From an uncultured Oscillospiraceae bacterium (lineage in GTDB: Bacteria > Bacillota > Clostridia > Oscillospirales > Oscillospiraceae), in assembly GCA_934613505.1 (NCBI GenBank), contig CAKTTB010000013.1:1-52180 (forward strand): 52,180 nt of DNA, in the 5' to 3' direction. A program made the translations under genes and the position numbers. The notes under the pieces were generated by a model that saw only the letters and a program-made list of their open reading frames with translations, made no database searches and had not been told where the DNA came from. Below, piece by piece: positions 39,517 to 46,353 of this stretch (positions are counted from its first letter, which is position 1; every line of letters begins with the position of its first letter).

Positions 39517-40341
39517 CTAGGGGTTACAATGCTCGCATGGGTCGTACCCTGCGGAGATTGCCGCGTCTCTGGACTTGAAAATTCTTTGGTTATCCTCATC
39601 CGGGAGATAGGAACATGACGATCGGTGAAATTTGTGACTCTTTTTGTTTCCAATATATTCGTTGGAGACGTACCCGGATGGGCGTTCTGGCCTGTCACCG
39701 GTGGGTTCGGATGATGAGGAGGAAGAGCTTGACACATGAGAAGATTCCGTTGATTGCGATACATTTTCCTGAGGACGAGAGAAAGGATAAAACAGAAGAA
39801 ACCCAAGGAATAGAATTACGGAGATGATGAGTATTCGGAGTCTCAATTTTTTGCCGGATTCGACACGAGCTTTCAGCGCTGCATAATCTGATTTGGCGAT
39901 CATTGCGTCATGCTTGTACAAAGCAGCTTCGCGCTTGGCAAGAGCAGCTTCTTGCTGTGCAGCTGATGCACGCGCACGAGACTCGTTGACAACGGCATCT
40001 GCAGCAGAAAGGACGTTTTGAGTGGAATCTACAACGGCAAATGCGGCAGACATTCGTTCATCGTAAAGCCGACGGAGCGCGATGCATTGGCAATAGAATT
40101 CATAGTCCTGCAATGTCTCAATGCTTCTGCCGGAATAAGGATTGTACTTTCCACGAGAAAGCGGGTACGAAAGAGCGCCTTGAACGGAAACGATTTCACG
40201 CAGATAATCTTCTCTGCTTATTTTGCAAGATGGACGCTCAGGGGGATCTGGGAGTTTGCTAGAAGCGGAAAAACGAATGCCCCGGGATGGCGTGTCAGTG
40301 GGAATCGACTGCAAACTCGTCGAGTGCGTCGTCGTACCCAT
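39517..40341 (-). CDS. Membrane protein with extracellular Ada-like metal-binding domain, 274 aa
   Basis: ATG 40341 follows AGGAAGG. A disordered N-terminus, then a helical/coiled-coil region (SRARASAAQQEAALAKREAALYKHD), one transmembrane helix (LRILIISVILFLGFLLFYPF near 175), a Ser-rich linker (SSSSSSSS), and a C-terminal domain YIGNKKSHKFHRSSCSYLP ... DAAISAGYDPCEHCNP, the Cys/His pattern of Ada-type metal-binding modules often placed on secreted nucleases or surface proteins. Overlaps the upstream lipoprotein gene. Likely a lysogenic-conversion gene. Confidence 0.7.
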   Translation of the reverse strand: MGTTTHSTSLQSIPTDTPSRGIRFSASSKLPDPPERPSCKISREDYLREIVSVQGALSYPLSRGKYNPYSGRSIETLQDYEFYCQCIALRRLYDERMSAAFAVVDSTQNVLSAADAVVNESRARASAAQQEAALAKREAALYKHDAMIAKSDYAALKARVESGKKLRLRILIISVILFLGFLLFYPFSRPQENVSQSTESSHVSSSSSSSSEPTGDRPERPSGYVSNEYIGNKKSHKFHRSSCSYLPDEDNQRIFKSRDAAISAGYDPCEHCNP

Positions 40342-40486
40342 TACGGTATCCTTCCTGGTAAGACTCGGCTTTTGCTTCCGCCAGATCATCGCTTGTGTAC
40401 TGGCGCGGAGAACAGGACGTACAGAGAATGAGAAGAACCAAAAGCACGGCGCAGATCACAGACATTGTTTCGGCATAAGCCCGCAT
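40295..40486 (-). CDS. Small lipoprotein-like protein, 63 aa
   Basis: ATG 40486. Signal-like helix SVICAVLLVLLILCTSC, with a lipobox-like LCTSC (Cys25), then an acidic/Tyr-rich tail (LAEAKAESYQEGYRNGYDDALDEF). Phage-encoded small lipoproteins commonly alter the lysogen surface or exclude superinfecting phages. Own promoter at 40504-40532. Confidence 0.65.
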   Translation of the reverse strand: MRAYAETMSVICAVLLVLLILCTSCSPRQYTSDDLAEAKAESYQEGYRNGYDDALDEFAVDSH

Positions 40487-40503
40487 AAATACCACCCTCT
40501 ACC

Positions 40504-40532
40504 AGAATACAAAAATAAACGGAGACGGTCAA
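40504..40532 (-). promoter_or_regulatory. Promoter of the lipoprotein/Ada-like moron genes
   Basis: Minus strand TTGACC (40527-40532), 17 bp, TATTCT (40504-40509). It is embedded in the terminator hairpin after the repressor gene, so these genes can be expressed in the lysogen independently of the repressor promoter. Confidence 0.6.
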
Positions 40533-40551
40533 GCGTCTCCGTTTAATTTTT
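40517..40551. terminator. Terminator after the repressor gene
   Basis: AAACGGAGACG (40517-40527) pairs with CGTCTCCGTTT (40534-40544); T-rich on both flanks (AATTTTTTT rightward, ATTTTTG leftward). The repressor stop codon lies in its loop. Confidence 0.7.
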
Positions 40552-40903
40552 TTACGAAATTTTCAATTTCGCTCCATTTTTCCGGCGGGAGCGCCATCAG
40601 GAGGGAGATGAAGCGTTTCCGGAAGGAGTCATCCGCGTCGGACATGATATCCGTGACCAGCAGGGCCAGCTCATCATTCGCGCTGCGCTGGACGTACATT
40701 TCACCCTCACCGTCTTCCAGCCATGCGAGGGAGACGTTGAATTCCCGGCAGATATCCGAGATCGTTCGCTCGGTTGGGACATATGTGCCGGAGCATATTC
40801 GAGAGACATGAGCTTGTGTCAGGTGAATGCGATCGGCAAATTTGGACTGCGTCAAACCCTGATCTTTGATTAAAAACGAGATTCGTTCATTCACTGTGTT
40901 CAT
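40529..40903 (-). CDS. CI-like XRE repressor, 124 aa
   Basis: ATG 40903 follows GAAGGTGA; the frame is open to 40942. Residues 1-65 are a classic HTH_XRE domain (ERISFLIKDQGLTQSKFADRIHLTQAHVSRICSGTYVPTERTISDICREFNVSLAWLEDGEG). A short helical C-terminus (SFRKRFISLLMALPPEKWSEIENFVKKL) probably dimerises; there is no S24 peptidase domain, so RecA-type self-cleavage is not expected. Located divergently from the early operon. Confidence 0.9.
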   Translation of the reverse strand: MNTVNERISFLIKDQGLTQSKFADRIHLTQAHVSRICSGTYVPTERTISDICREFNVSLAWLEDGEGEMYVQRSANDELALLVTDIMSDADDSFRKRFISLLMALPPEKWSEIENFVKKLNGDA

Positions 40904-40926
40904 GGATTCACCTTCTTTCTGAAATG

Positions 40927-40955
40927 AGAGTATCACAGGCACGCATATTTGTCAA
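40927..40955 (-). promoter_or_regulatory. Repressor promoter
   Basis: Minus strand TTGACA (40950-40955), 17 bp, TACTCT (40927-40932). The -35 box overlaps the inverted repeat at 40942-40969. Confidence 0.7.
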
Positions 40956-40969
40956 TCAGAAAATATGCG
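40942..40969. promoter_or_regulatory. Operator inverted repeat in the lysogeny switch
   Basis: CGCATATTT (40942-40950) and AAATATGCG (40961-40969) are perfect 9-base arms separated by 10 bp. It lies between the divergent promoters and is the likely binding site of the CI-like or Cro-like protein. Confidence 0.65.
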
Positions 40970-40987
40970 AAATGTATAAAATAATAC

Positions 40988-41016
40988 TTGACAATATACG
41001 TTTCACATGCTAGTCT
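40988..41016 (+). promoter_or_regulatory. Early promoter
   Basis: TTGACA (40988-40993), 17 bp, TAGTCT (41011-41016), followed by GAGGTGA and the first early gene at 41051. Divergent from the repressor promoter. Confidence 0.75.
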
Positions 41017-41050
41017 ATACATAACGAATAAACCAAGCGAGGTGAGATCA

Positions 41051-41194
41051 ATGTCAGAGGAGCAGAAGCAGCAGGCCGAGAAGATCTCGGCGGAAATCAA
41101 CAAGCTTACGCCGGAAATGCGTGAGAAGGCGCTGATCTTTATGCAGGGCATGGCTGCTATGGTGCAGCCGAAGAGCGAGAAGAAGGAGGCGTGA
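41051..41194 (+). CDS. First early gene, small helical protein, 47 aa
   Basis: ATG 41051 follows GAGGTGAGATCA. All-helical, charged (MSEEQKQQAEKISAEINKLTPEMREKALIFMQGMAAM). Similar LTPEMREKALxFMQGM proteins occupy the first early position in Firmicutes prophages. No HTH is evident. It may modulate the switch; this is unproven. Confidence 0.65.
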   Translation: MSEEQKQQAEKISAEINKLTPEMREKALIFMQGMAAMVQPKSEKKEA

Positions 41195-41198
41195 GGGG

Positions 41199-41411
41199 AT
41201 GCCGAGAGAGCTGGAAGGATACCGGCCGCAGCTGGAGCTGCTGACGGATATGTTTCCGGGCCGGGCGGCCATCGGGATCACGGAATGCCAGGCGGCGCTG
41301 GGCATCGACCGGCGGACGCTGCTGGCTGACCGGCGCTTCCCGGCCCGGCACATCGGGAACAAGTACACGGTGTCGCTCACGGAGCTGGCACGATGGATGG
41401 TGCAGAGATAG
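41199..41411 (+). CDS. Excisionase-like / winged HTH protein, 70 aa
   Basis: Residues 25-70 (AIGITECQAALGIDRRTLLADRRFPARHIGNKYTVSLTELARWM) match the MerR-like winged helix of excisionases and HTH_17 proteins. A small early DNA-binding protein downstream of the lytic promoter is the expected place for an excision directionality factor. Spacing from the first early gene is 4 bases. Confidence 0.65.
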   Translation: MPRELEGYRPQLELLTDMFPGRAAIGITECQAALGIDRRTLLADRRFPARHIGNKYTVSLTELARWMVQR

Positions 41412-41422
41412 GAGGCTGAGCC

Positions 41423-41638
41423 ATGGCGAAGGTAAAGACCTACACCCTGACGCTGGATGCGCAGGAGCTGCATGATCTGATCGAGGCGGCGCTGGTGTGT
41501 GAGTGCCAGGCGGCGCAGATCATCGGCGGGCTCAAGCGCAAGGGGCTTGACCTGGACGCGCAGAAGCTCGTTACACAAAACGCCCGTCTGTCGCGGCTCG
41601 TCAGGCGGATGCAGGAAGCGAAGAAGGAGACAGCATGA
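41423..41638 (+). CDS. Small helical early protein, 71 aa
   Basis: Starts with a strand (KVKTYTLTLDAQELHDLIEAAL) then two helices containing CECQAAQIIGGLKRKG. The opening is like the gene at 42479 (TKITVELRPDQLDSLIDALM), so the two may be paralogues. Coupled to the next gene by ATGA. Unknown role. Confidence 0.65.
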   Translation: MAKVKTYTLTLDAQELHDLIEAALVCECQAAQIIGGLKRKGLDLDAQKLVTQNARLSRLVRRMQEAKKETA

Positions 41639-41841
41639 CAAATTTCGGGAAGACCGTGCGCAAGCGGCTGATCGATCTGGACAAGACGCAGGACTGGCTG
41701 GCCGCGCAGGTTGAGGGGATGGGGATCCCCTGCGACAAGACGTATCTCAGCAAGATCCTGAATGGAGCCCGGAAGGGCAAGCAGGTCAAGGCTGCGATCG
41801 AGAAGATTCTGGATCTGGAAGGGGGTGCGCTGGGTGGATGA
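41635..41841 (+). CDS. Small XRE-type HTH protein, Cro-like, 68 aa
   Basis: TVRKRLIDLDKTQDWLAAQVEGMGIPCDKTYLSKILNGARKGKQVKAAIEKIL is an XRE-like HTH with an extended loop (GMGIPCDKT). Length and early position fit a Cro-like antagonist of the CI-like repressor. Coupled to the previous gene (ATGA). Confidence 0.7.
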   Translation: MTNFGKTVRKRLIDLDKTQDWLAAQVEGMGIPCDKTYLSKILNGARKGKQVKAAIEKILDLEGGALGG

Positions 41842-41983
41842 GCTCAAGAAAAAAACGATCGCCGCACTGGAACAGCAGTTGCAGCTGCTGGCCCAGAACG
41901 GCGGATCGCCTGCCGGAAAGGCAGAAACGTGCAACGCAATCACGGTCCTGACTGCGCTGCTGCATGAGCTGCGGCAGTTTTAG
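41834..41983 (+). CDS. Small helical early protein, 49 aa
   Basis: GTG 41834 lies about 8 bases after GGAAGGGGG; GTG 41825 would add three residues. Sequence begins (M)DELKKKTIAALEQQLQLLAQNGG and ends LTALLHELRQF. Its 3' end overlaps the stop of the minus-strand gene at 41980 by a few bases. Function unknown. Confidence 0.55.
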   Translation: MDELKKKTIAALEQQLQLLAQNGGSPAGKAETCNAITVLTALLHELRQF

Positions 41984-42141
41984 GAATCAGAGCCGCAATG
42001 AGCGTCGAGCCCGCGATAGATGCGGTTGAAAAGCACAGCAATCTGGTCGCCGAGAGATTCATTGCTCGAATCAGTAATGATCAGATTGCCCTTTTCGATC
42101 GCGGCAAGCGCGAGCTGAAGCGCAATTTCAGACCTCGTCAT
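41980..42141 (-). CDS. Reverse-oriented small gene in the early region, 53 aa
   Basis: Minus-strand ATG 42141 is preceded by GGGGAGGTG. Product starts MTRSEIALQLALAAIEKGNLI and ends VLFNRIYRGLDAHCGSDS; the opening is shared by small Firmicutes phage proteins. It has its own perfect promoter at 42172-42200. The plus-strand frame opposite (41998-42189) has no ribosome binding site and is rejected. Confidence 0.65.
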   Translation of the reverse strand: MTRSEIALQLALAAIEKGNLIITDSSNESLGDQIAVLFNRIYRGLDAHCGSDS

Positions 42142-42160
42142 ATGTTCACCTCCCCTCATA

Positions 42161-42200
42161 TTGACACGATCATTATAAGAGGGGAATAGAGTCGTGTCAA
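42161..42200 (-). promoter_or_regulatory. Perfect minus-strand promoter with inverted repeat
   Basis: TTGACA (42195-42200), 17 bp, TATAAT (42172-42177) on the minus strand. TTGACACGA (42161-42169) and TCGTGTCAA (42192-42200) are perfect 9-base arms flanking the -10 box, an operator-like layout that overlaps the -35 box. Confidence 0.7.
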
Positions 42201-42233
42201 CAAATTGGACGGAAGAAGATAAGGAGAAGCACT

Positions 42234-42479
42234 ATGAGAACCAATCTTGCAGAGCGGCTTGGATATGAGCCGGAGGAAGAGACCAGGGAGCGGCAGGAGC
42301 GACTGCTGGAGGAGCTGCGGTACCGGGAGGCCATGCGGCGTGTGGTGAAGACCTGCTGCGTGTGGCTGGGCGGCGCGGCCTTTGTGCTGGCGGTGATCGC
42401 CGGGTACGCAGAGATGACCGACGCATGCGTCGCGACCGGCGCGATCGCGCTGGGCCTAACCACCTACGGGATCCTGTGA
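42234..42479 (+). CDS. Small membrane protein, 81 aa
   Basis: AAGGAGAAG precedes the ATG. A charged N-terminal helix (EPEEETRERQERLLEELRYREAMRR) is followed by two hydrophobic segments (VWLGGAAFVLAVIAGYA and ACVATGAIALGLTTYGIL). TGATG junction with the next gene. Unknown role. Confidence 0.65.
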   Translation: MRTNLAERLGYEPEEETRERQERLLEELRYREAMRRVVKTCCVWLGGAAFVLAVIAGYAEMTDACVATGAIALGLTTYGIL

Positions 42480-42697
42480 TGGGCGAGACCAAGATCACGG
42501 TCGAGCTCCGGCCGGATCAGCTGGACAGCCTGATCGATGCACTGATGCTGGCGTCAAACTGCGAGCAGGAGGACGCCGAGTGCCTGAACAGCATGGACCG
42601 CGTAAACGCGCAGTGCGTCGCCGACACGGTTGCCCGGCAGGACAACTACGCGAAGCTCGCGGCATGGCTGCAGCACGTACAGGAGGAAGCGGAGTGA
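42479..42697 (+). CDS. Small acidic early protein, 72 aa
   Basis: The ATG overlaps the previous stop and the TGA overlaps the next GTG. Opening TKITVELRPDQLDSLIDALMLASNCEQEDAECL resembles the protein at 41423, hinting at a duplicated family. Helical C-terminus (DNYAKLAAWLQHVQEEAE). Not recognised. Confidence 0.65.
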   Translation: MGETKITVELRPDQLDSLIDALMLASNCEQEDAECLNSMDRVNAQCVADTVARQDNYAKLAAWLQHVQEEAE

Positions 42698-42933
42698 ATT
42701 ATTTTGCGCCGCGCATGCGGCCCATCCCGCCGCCCTGCGGCCGGAACTGCCCGGACCGAAGCGGCACATGCCGTGCCGGGTGCTGCACCTGGACGCTATA
42801 TGAGAGCATACGGAACCACATCTACGACGTCAACCACCGCGACAGGGACAGCCTGCAGCCCGATCTTGCAGCGGGAAAGCAGATGGTCCATGCCGACAAC
42901 CAGATAAGGAGGCGCAAACACATTGCAAAATAG
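42694..42933 (+). CDS. Cys-rich phage protein, 79 aa
   Basis: GTG 42694 overlaps the previous stop; AGGAGG lies 8 bases upstream. Cysteines in CGRNCPDRSGTCRAGCC with a following W/Y match a common short phage family (CPDRS..C...C), probably zinc-binding. The C-terminus is basic (NQIRRRKHIAK). Its last 70 bases recur at the start of the window. Confidence 0.75.
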   Translation: MNYFAPRMRPIPPPCGRNCPDRSGTCRAGCCTWTLYESIRNHIYDVNHRDRDSLQPDLAAGKQMVHADNQIRRRKHIAK

Positions 42934-43186
42934 CATCGATTACCCCGGCGAGCGGACGCCGCGGCGCCCCGCCGTGATCGCCCAGGCCGGATATACCGGT
43001 CAGAACCACTTTTCCGTTACATATGGCGATCAGGAAGTGACCGTCCGCGCTGAGGATGGCTATGCGGCCCTTTTCACCGCAGCCAAACACTGGGGCTATA
43101 AATTCACCCGCCCGGAGTACCATCAGAACGCCCGCGCGACCAAGCTCCACTACACGCCGGACGCCCGGCCGGGGGCGCTGATATGA
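42923..43186 (+). CDS. Conserved small phage protein, 87 aa (variant B allele)
   Basis: Allele of 60-323, TTG start. Substitutions include Ala-to-Thr near residue 12, Lys-to-Glu near residue 38 (GDQEV), Asp instead of Thr-proximal change at the tail and Ile for the final Val. Base differences begin at 42940. Confidence 0.75.
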   Translation: MQNSIDYPGERTPRRPAVIAQAGYTGQNHFSVTYGDQEVTVRAEDGYAALFTAAKHWGYKFTRPEYHQNARATKLHYTPDARPGALI

Positions 43187-43353
43187 GGTTCGTGTGTGAC
43201 GCCTGCCAGGATATCACGAACATAGAGGCAGACCGGATGGAGATCCAGGGCGAGAAGCTGATGGTGTACAGCCGCGGGCGGCTGGTCTACGTTGCGGATC
43301 TCGGCCAGATCATGCTGGCCAAGCTGACGCCGGGGAGGGATGAGGCAAGATGA
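43183..43353 (+). CDS. Small CxxC phage protein, 56 aa (variant B allele)
   Basis: Allele of 320-490 with the same FVCDACQDI start and a slightly changed tail (RDEAR). ATGA junctions on both sides; the downstream partner here is the radical SAM gene instead of the PP-loop gene. Confidence 0.75.
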   Translation: MRFVCDACQDITNIEADRMEIQGEKLMVYSRGRLVYVADLGQIMLAKLTPGRDEAR

Positions 43354-44201
43354 TTGCTCGCGTCTTTCCCAGAAAAACGAACGCTTCCCCGACGGATGCC
43401 CTCGCATTCTTCGGCCAGCCGACAATCGAAAATATCGCCGACTGCATCAAGGCGGGCGTGACAGAGGTACATATCTCCGTAACGTTTACGTGGGATTTCG
43501 AAAAGGCCGAAGATCTGTACTACGCATGGCAGGTCCTCGGCGTTCCGGTGGAGGTCGGCGGCCCGGCGTTTGATGATCGCATGGGAGACTTTACGCCCGG
43601 GCTGTATCTGCGGGACGGAATGATCTTCACATCGCGCGGTTGCACAAAGGATTGCTGGTTCTGCTCCGTGCCGCGCTGTGCGCACGGGGAAATCAAAGAG
43701 CTGCCGATTGTGGATGGATGGAACATCCTTGATGATAACATTCTGGGAACGTCAGAAGCGCATTTTCGGGCAGTCTGTGACATGCTCAAGAGGCAAAAAC
43801 ACAGATCTGTTTTTACAGGGGGATTAGAACCGGCGCTGCTCCAGCAGTGGCAGGCGGATTTGCTGCACGAGGTAAACCCAGCACGGCTTTATACAGCCTA
43901 TGACACAAAGGACGATCTGGAACCGCTCATCGAAATGGGCAGGAAACTGCGGTCGGCAGGATTTCGCCCAGCGAGCCACACCATGTGCTGCTATGTGCTG
44001 TGCGGCTACGACGGAGATAGCTTTGCGGACGCAGAAAAGCGTCTGACCCAGACCATGCAGGCCGGATTTGTGCCGTATGCCATGCTGTTTCGCGGAGAGG
44101 ACGGAAAGTACGATTCTGAATGGCGGAGATTCCAACGCGAATGGTGCCGCCCGATTATCACTGGGAAAAAGTTCAACGAATTTTGGAAGGAGACGCTATG
44201 A
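43350..44201 (+). CDS. Radical SAM enzyme, phage type, 283 aa (variant B only)
   Basis: The [4Fe-4S] motif C98-x3-C102-x2-C105 (RGCTKDCWFC) identifies a radical SAM enzyme that cleaves S-adenosylmethionine to start radical chemistry. N-terminal RVFPRKTNASPTDALAFFG and EVHISVTFTWDFEKAE, then GGLEPALLQQW and CYVLCGYDGDSFADAEKRL, belong to a family recurrent in phage genomes whose substrate is unknown. It occupies exactly the slot of the PP-loop enzyme of variant A. Coupled to the 56-aa gene by ATGA. A nucleotide- or RNA-modifying role fits the ASCH neighbour but is inferred. Confidence 0.85.
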   Translation: MIARVFPRKTNASPTDALAFFGQPTIENIADCIKAGVTEVHISVTFTWDFEKAEDLYYAWQVLGVPVEVGGPAFDDRMGDFTPGLYLRDGMIFTSRGCTKDCWFCSVPRCAHGEIKELPIVDGWNILDDNILGTSEAHFRAVCDMLKRQKHRSVFTGGLEPALLQQWQADLLHEVNPARLYTAYDTKDDLEPLIEMGRKLRSAGFRPASHTMCCYVLCGYDGDSFADAEKRLTQTMQAGFVPYAMLFRGEDGKYDSEWRRFQREWCRPIITGKKFNEFWKETL

Positions 44202-44254
44202 CAGACGGCTGGGAATGGCGCGGCGCGCCGGAGGAAGGAGACAAGCATGAGTAA
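44198..44254 (+). CDS. Possible 18-aa leader peptide
   Basis: GGAAGGAG lies before ATG 44198, and the frame ends across the next gene's start (ATGAGTAA), so it could couple translation of the ASCH gene to the radical SAM gene. Acidic, Trp-containing (MTDGWEWRGAPEEGDKHE). Too short for certainty. Confidence 0.35.
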   Translation: MTDGWEWRGAPEEGDKHE

Positions 44255-44687
44255 AGCTGTACTGATCAGCCTCCGTCCGGAGTGGTGTGAGAAGATCATC
44301 AACGGGCGGAAGACCATTGAGGTGCGCAAGACGCGCCCGAAGATGGATACGCCGTTTAAGTGCTACATCTACAAATGCGGAAACGGCAAAGTCATCGGGG
44401 AATTTCTGTGCGATCAGATCATCAACATTAACGGCGCGGGAAGGATCCCGTCGGATGCTGCGCGGCCAACCTGCCTAGAGCCTGCGGAGCTGCACCAGTA
44501 TCTCGGAGCTGCCACCGGCTACGGCTGGCACATCTCAGATTTGCGCGTTTACGATCACCCGCGCGATCTGTGGGAGTTTACCGGCCTGCGGGAGACAAAA
44601 TTCGGAGCAGAACCGGTGCCTATCACCCGCCCGCCGCAGAGCTGGCGGTATGTGGAGAAAGAGATATGGAACGATTGGAGCGACTGA
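44247..44687 (+). CDS. ASCH/PUA-like domain protein, 146 aa (variant B allele)
   Basis: KAVLISLRPEWCEKIINGRKTIEVRKT and PFKCYIY open the domain; ELHQYLGAATGYGWHISDLRVYD and RPPQSWRYVE close it. This compact form is nearer the usual ASCH length than variant A's 179 residues. AAGGAG lies 8 bases upstream. Potential binder of modified nucleotides or RNA. Confidence 0.8.
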   Translation: MSKAVLISLRPEWCEKIINGRKTIEVRKTRPKMDTPFKCYIYKCGNGKVIGEFLCDQIININGAGRIPSDAARPTCLEPAELHQYLGAATGYGWHISDLRVYDHPRDLWEFTGLRETKFGAEPVPITRPPQSWRYVEKEIWNDWSD

Positions 44688-45028
44688 CAAGCCGGAATGA
44701 AGATTGTGTTTCGGTAAATGGGCACGGTCTGTACCACTTAACGATGACCGAAGTCGTCCAGATGGCAGATCGCCTTGCGGATTATGAGGACATGGATAGC
44801 AAGCGCATTTGCCCAGGCGATACGGTATGGCTGTCCCGGATGTTTTACACGCGCCCAAAAAAGCCCGTGCCGGTCACGGTAGACGCCATACGGATTGACC
44901 GGGAAGGCGTGATGTTTATCACGGGGCGACGTAGATTTTCGGAGGAAGCGATTGGAAAGACTGTGTTTCTTTCCAAAGAAGAAGCCGAACGGGCTTTGCA
45001 GGGAATGAAAGGAGACACTGAAAAATGA
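44666..45028 (+). CDS. Phage accessory protein, 120 aa
   Basis: ATG 44666 overlaps the ASCH gene end by 22 bases. Start MERLERLTSRN and LADYEDMDS are related to the family at 2814-3335. Then a beta-rich part (PGDTVWLSRMFY, VPVTVDAIRIDREGVMFITG) and TVFLSKEEAERAL, a typical phage tail for this family. Function unknown. Confidence 0.7.
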   Translation: MERLERLTSRNEDCVSVNGHGLYHLTMTEVVQMADRLADYEDMDSKRICPGDTVWLSRMFYTRPKKPVPVTVDAIRIDREGVMFITGRRRFSEEAIGKTVFLSKEEAERALQGMKGDTEK

Positions 45029-45408
45029 AAAAACGAATAGCTTTGCTTATGGCGGCTGTTGTGCTGGCTTGCACACTCACCGGCTGCCATGAAGCCGACA
45101 AGGTAAACCACAACATGAGTGTTGCCGCTGACAATTTCAGCTGCGAGCGCCGGATCACGGTCTACAACGCGAGGACGGACAGGATCATCCTCTACACCGA
45201 GGGCTATATGTCCATCAGCAACAACTCCTCTTCGGAGCTGGTCGTAACGTGCAAGGTCGGTGCGAACGAGTACAAGAAGAATTATATTTACCTCAACGAC
45301 TACACGTTATACGTGGTCGAGGACATCACCGGCACGCACGCCGACCCGTACCATTATTTGATCGAGTTCCACACCGAGTTCCCGGTAAACGTGGATGTCA
45401 AGCCGTAG
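45025..45408 (+). CDS. Phage beta-sandwich lipoprotein, 127 aa (variant B only)
   Basis: Signal peptide KKRIALLMAAVVLACTLTGC with lipobox Cys21. The mature part (NHNMSVAADNFSCERRITVYN, LVVTCKVGANEYKKNYIYLNDYTLYVVED) matches the beta-sandwich lipoprotein family found in many phages. A lipoprotein expressed from the early region would face the cell surface, so a role in superinfection exclusion is plausible. It is absent from variant A. Confidence 0.8.
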   Translation: MKKRIALLMAAVVLACTLTGCHEADKVNHNMSVAADNFSCERRITVYNARTDRIILYTEGYMSISNNSSSELVVTCKVGANEYKKNYIYLNDYTLYVVEDITGTHADPYHYLIEFHTEFPVNVDVKP

Positions 45409-45421
45409 GAGGGCAAGAAGG

Positions 45422-45628
45422 ATGGCAAAACGTAAAAACATGATGGATATGACGCCGGTCTGCGAGCGGTGTGGGAAGGTCGCGCCGGTGGACGAAAAGC
45501 TATCGACTCCGAACTGGACAGTTTACCGGACAAAAGAGCCGTGCAAATGCGGCGGGAAATACACGGCGCGTGCGTTTTTGGACGGCAGCGTGCTTTCCTC
45601 GTGCGATAAGGAGGCCAACCATGCCTGA
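45422..45628 (+). CDS. Small zinc-ribbon protein, 68 aa
   Basis: ATG 45422 after GGAGGGCAAGAAGG. CERCGKV and CKCGGKY give a zinc-ribbon-like set of cysteines, with another Cys near the end (SSCDKEANHA). Overlaps the next gene start. Counterpart in position, not sequence, of 3791-4006. Confidence 0.65.
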   Translation: MAKRKNMMDMTPVCERCGKVAPVDEKLSTPNWTVYRTKEPCKCGGKYTARAFLDGSVLSSCDKEANHA

Positions 45629-45896
45629 CGAATACATCAGCCGCGAAGCGGTGCTGAAAGCACTATTTGCACCTGGAATGTGCTACGCTCCAATGCAGTT
45701 GCAGATTATTAAGGACTTGCCCGCCGCTGGCGTTGCGCAGGTGGTGCAGTGCAGGTACTGCAAGTACGGAGACTACGACAGCAAGCCGAATGGCGCTATG
45801 GTCTGCCTGCGAACAAACGATGGCTTTTGGCGGAAGGAAACGGATTTTTGCAGCTACGGAGAATATCAGACAAATATGGGAGGCGTGACCAAATGA
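45621..45896 (+). CDS. Phage accessory protein with CxxC motif, 91 aa (variant B homologue)
   Basis: ATG 45621 after AAGGAGG. YISREAVLKAL and LPAAGVAQVVQCRYCKYGDY correspond to YIRRDAAMKAV and MPAADVAEVVRCRDC of 3507-3803; later Cys in MVCLRTN and DFCSYGEY complete the metal site. ATGA junction with the DUF1064 gene. Confidence 0.75.
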   Translation: MPDEYISREAVLKALFAPGMCYAPMQLQIIKDLPAAGVAQVVQCRYCKYGDYDSKPNGAMVCLRTNDGFWRKETDFCSYGEYQTNMGGVTK

Positions 45897-46351
45897 GCGG
45901 CCTGCGGTTTGAATCCATGGCGGACATGCCGCCGAGGGTGCGGGAGCTTTATGCACGGCAGCAGATTGACATCTCAGGCGCTGCGGCGCCAGCTTCCCTT
46001 CACAAGGGGAGCCATGGGAAGACGAAGTACGGCAGCCGGAAGGATACGCGCGGAGAGCTGCGCTTCGACAGCCAGAAGGAGGCGCGGCGGTATGACGAGC
46101 TGATGGTCATGCTACGGGCCGGGATCATCTCCGATCTGCGGTTGCAACCGCAATTCACGCTGCAGGAGAGCTACATCACCGAGGCCGGTGAGCGCATTCG
46201 CGCAGTGCGGTACACGGCGGACTTTTCGTACAAATTTGGCGGCAAGCTCGTCGTCGAAGATGTAAAGTCCAAGCCGACGCGGACAAAGGAGTATCTGCGC
46301 AACCGGAAATTCATGCGGTCAAAATTTGGAATCGACATACAGGAGATTTAA
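45893..46351 (+). CDS. DUF1064 PD-(D/E)XK nuclease-like protein, 152 aa (variant B allele)
   Basis: Same landmarks as 3987-4421 (RGELRFDSQKEARRYDEL, TADFSY, VVEDVKS), with a longer linker after residue 24 (IDISGAAAPASLHKGSHGK). Divergence falls towards the 3' end; only one base differs in the next gene. This fits a recombination boundary here. Confidence 0.8.
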   Translation: MSGLRFESMADMPPRVRELYARQQIDISGAAAPASLHKGSHGKTKYGSRKDTRGELRFDSQKEARRYDELMVMLRAGIISDLRLQPQFTLQESYITEAGERIRAVRYTADFSYKFGGKLVVEDVKSKPTRTKEYLRNRKFMRSKFGIDIQEI

Positions 46352-46353
46352 AC

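Noticed and set aside
41998..42189. 63-aa plus-strand frame
   Set aside because: No ribosome binding site; the opposite strand has a well-formed gene with a strong ribosome binding site and perfect promoter.
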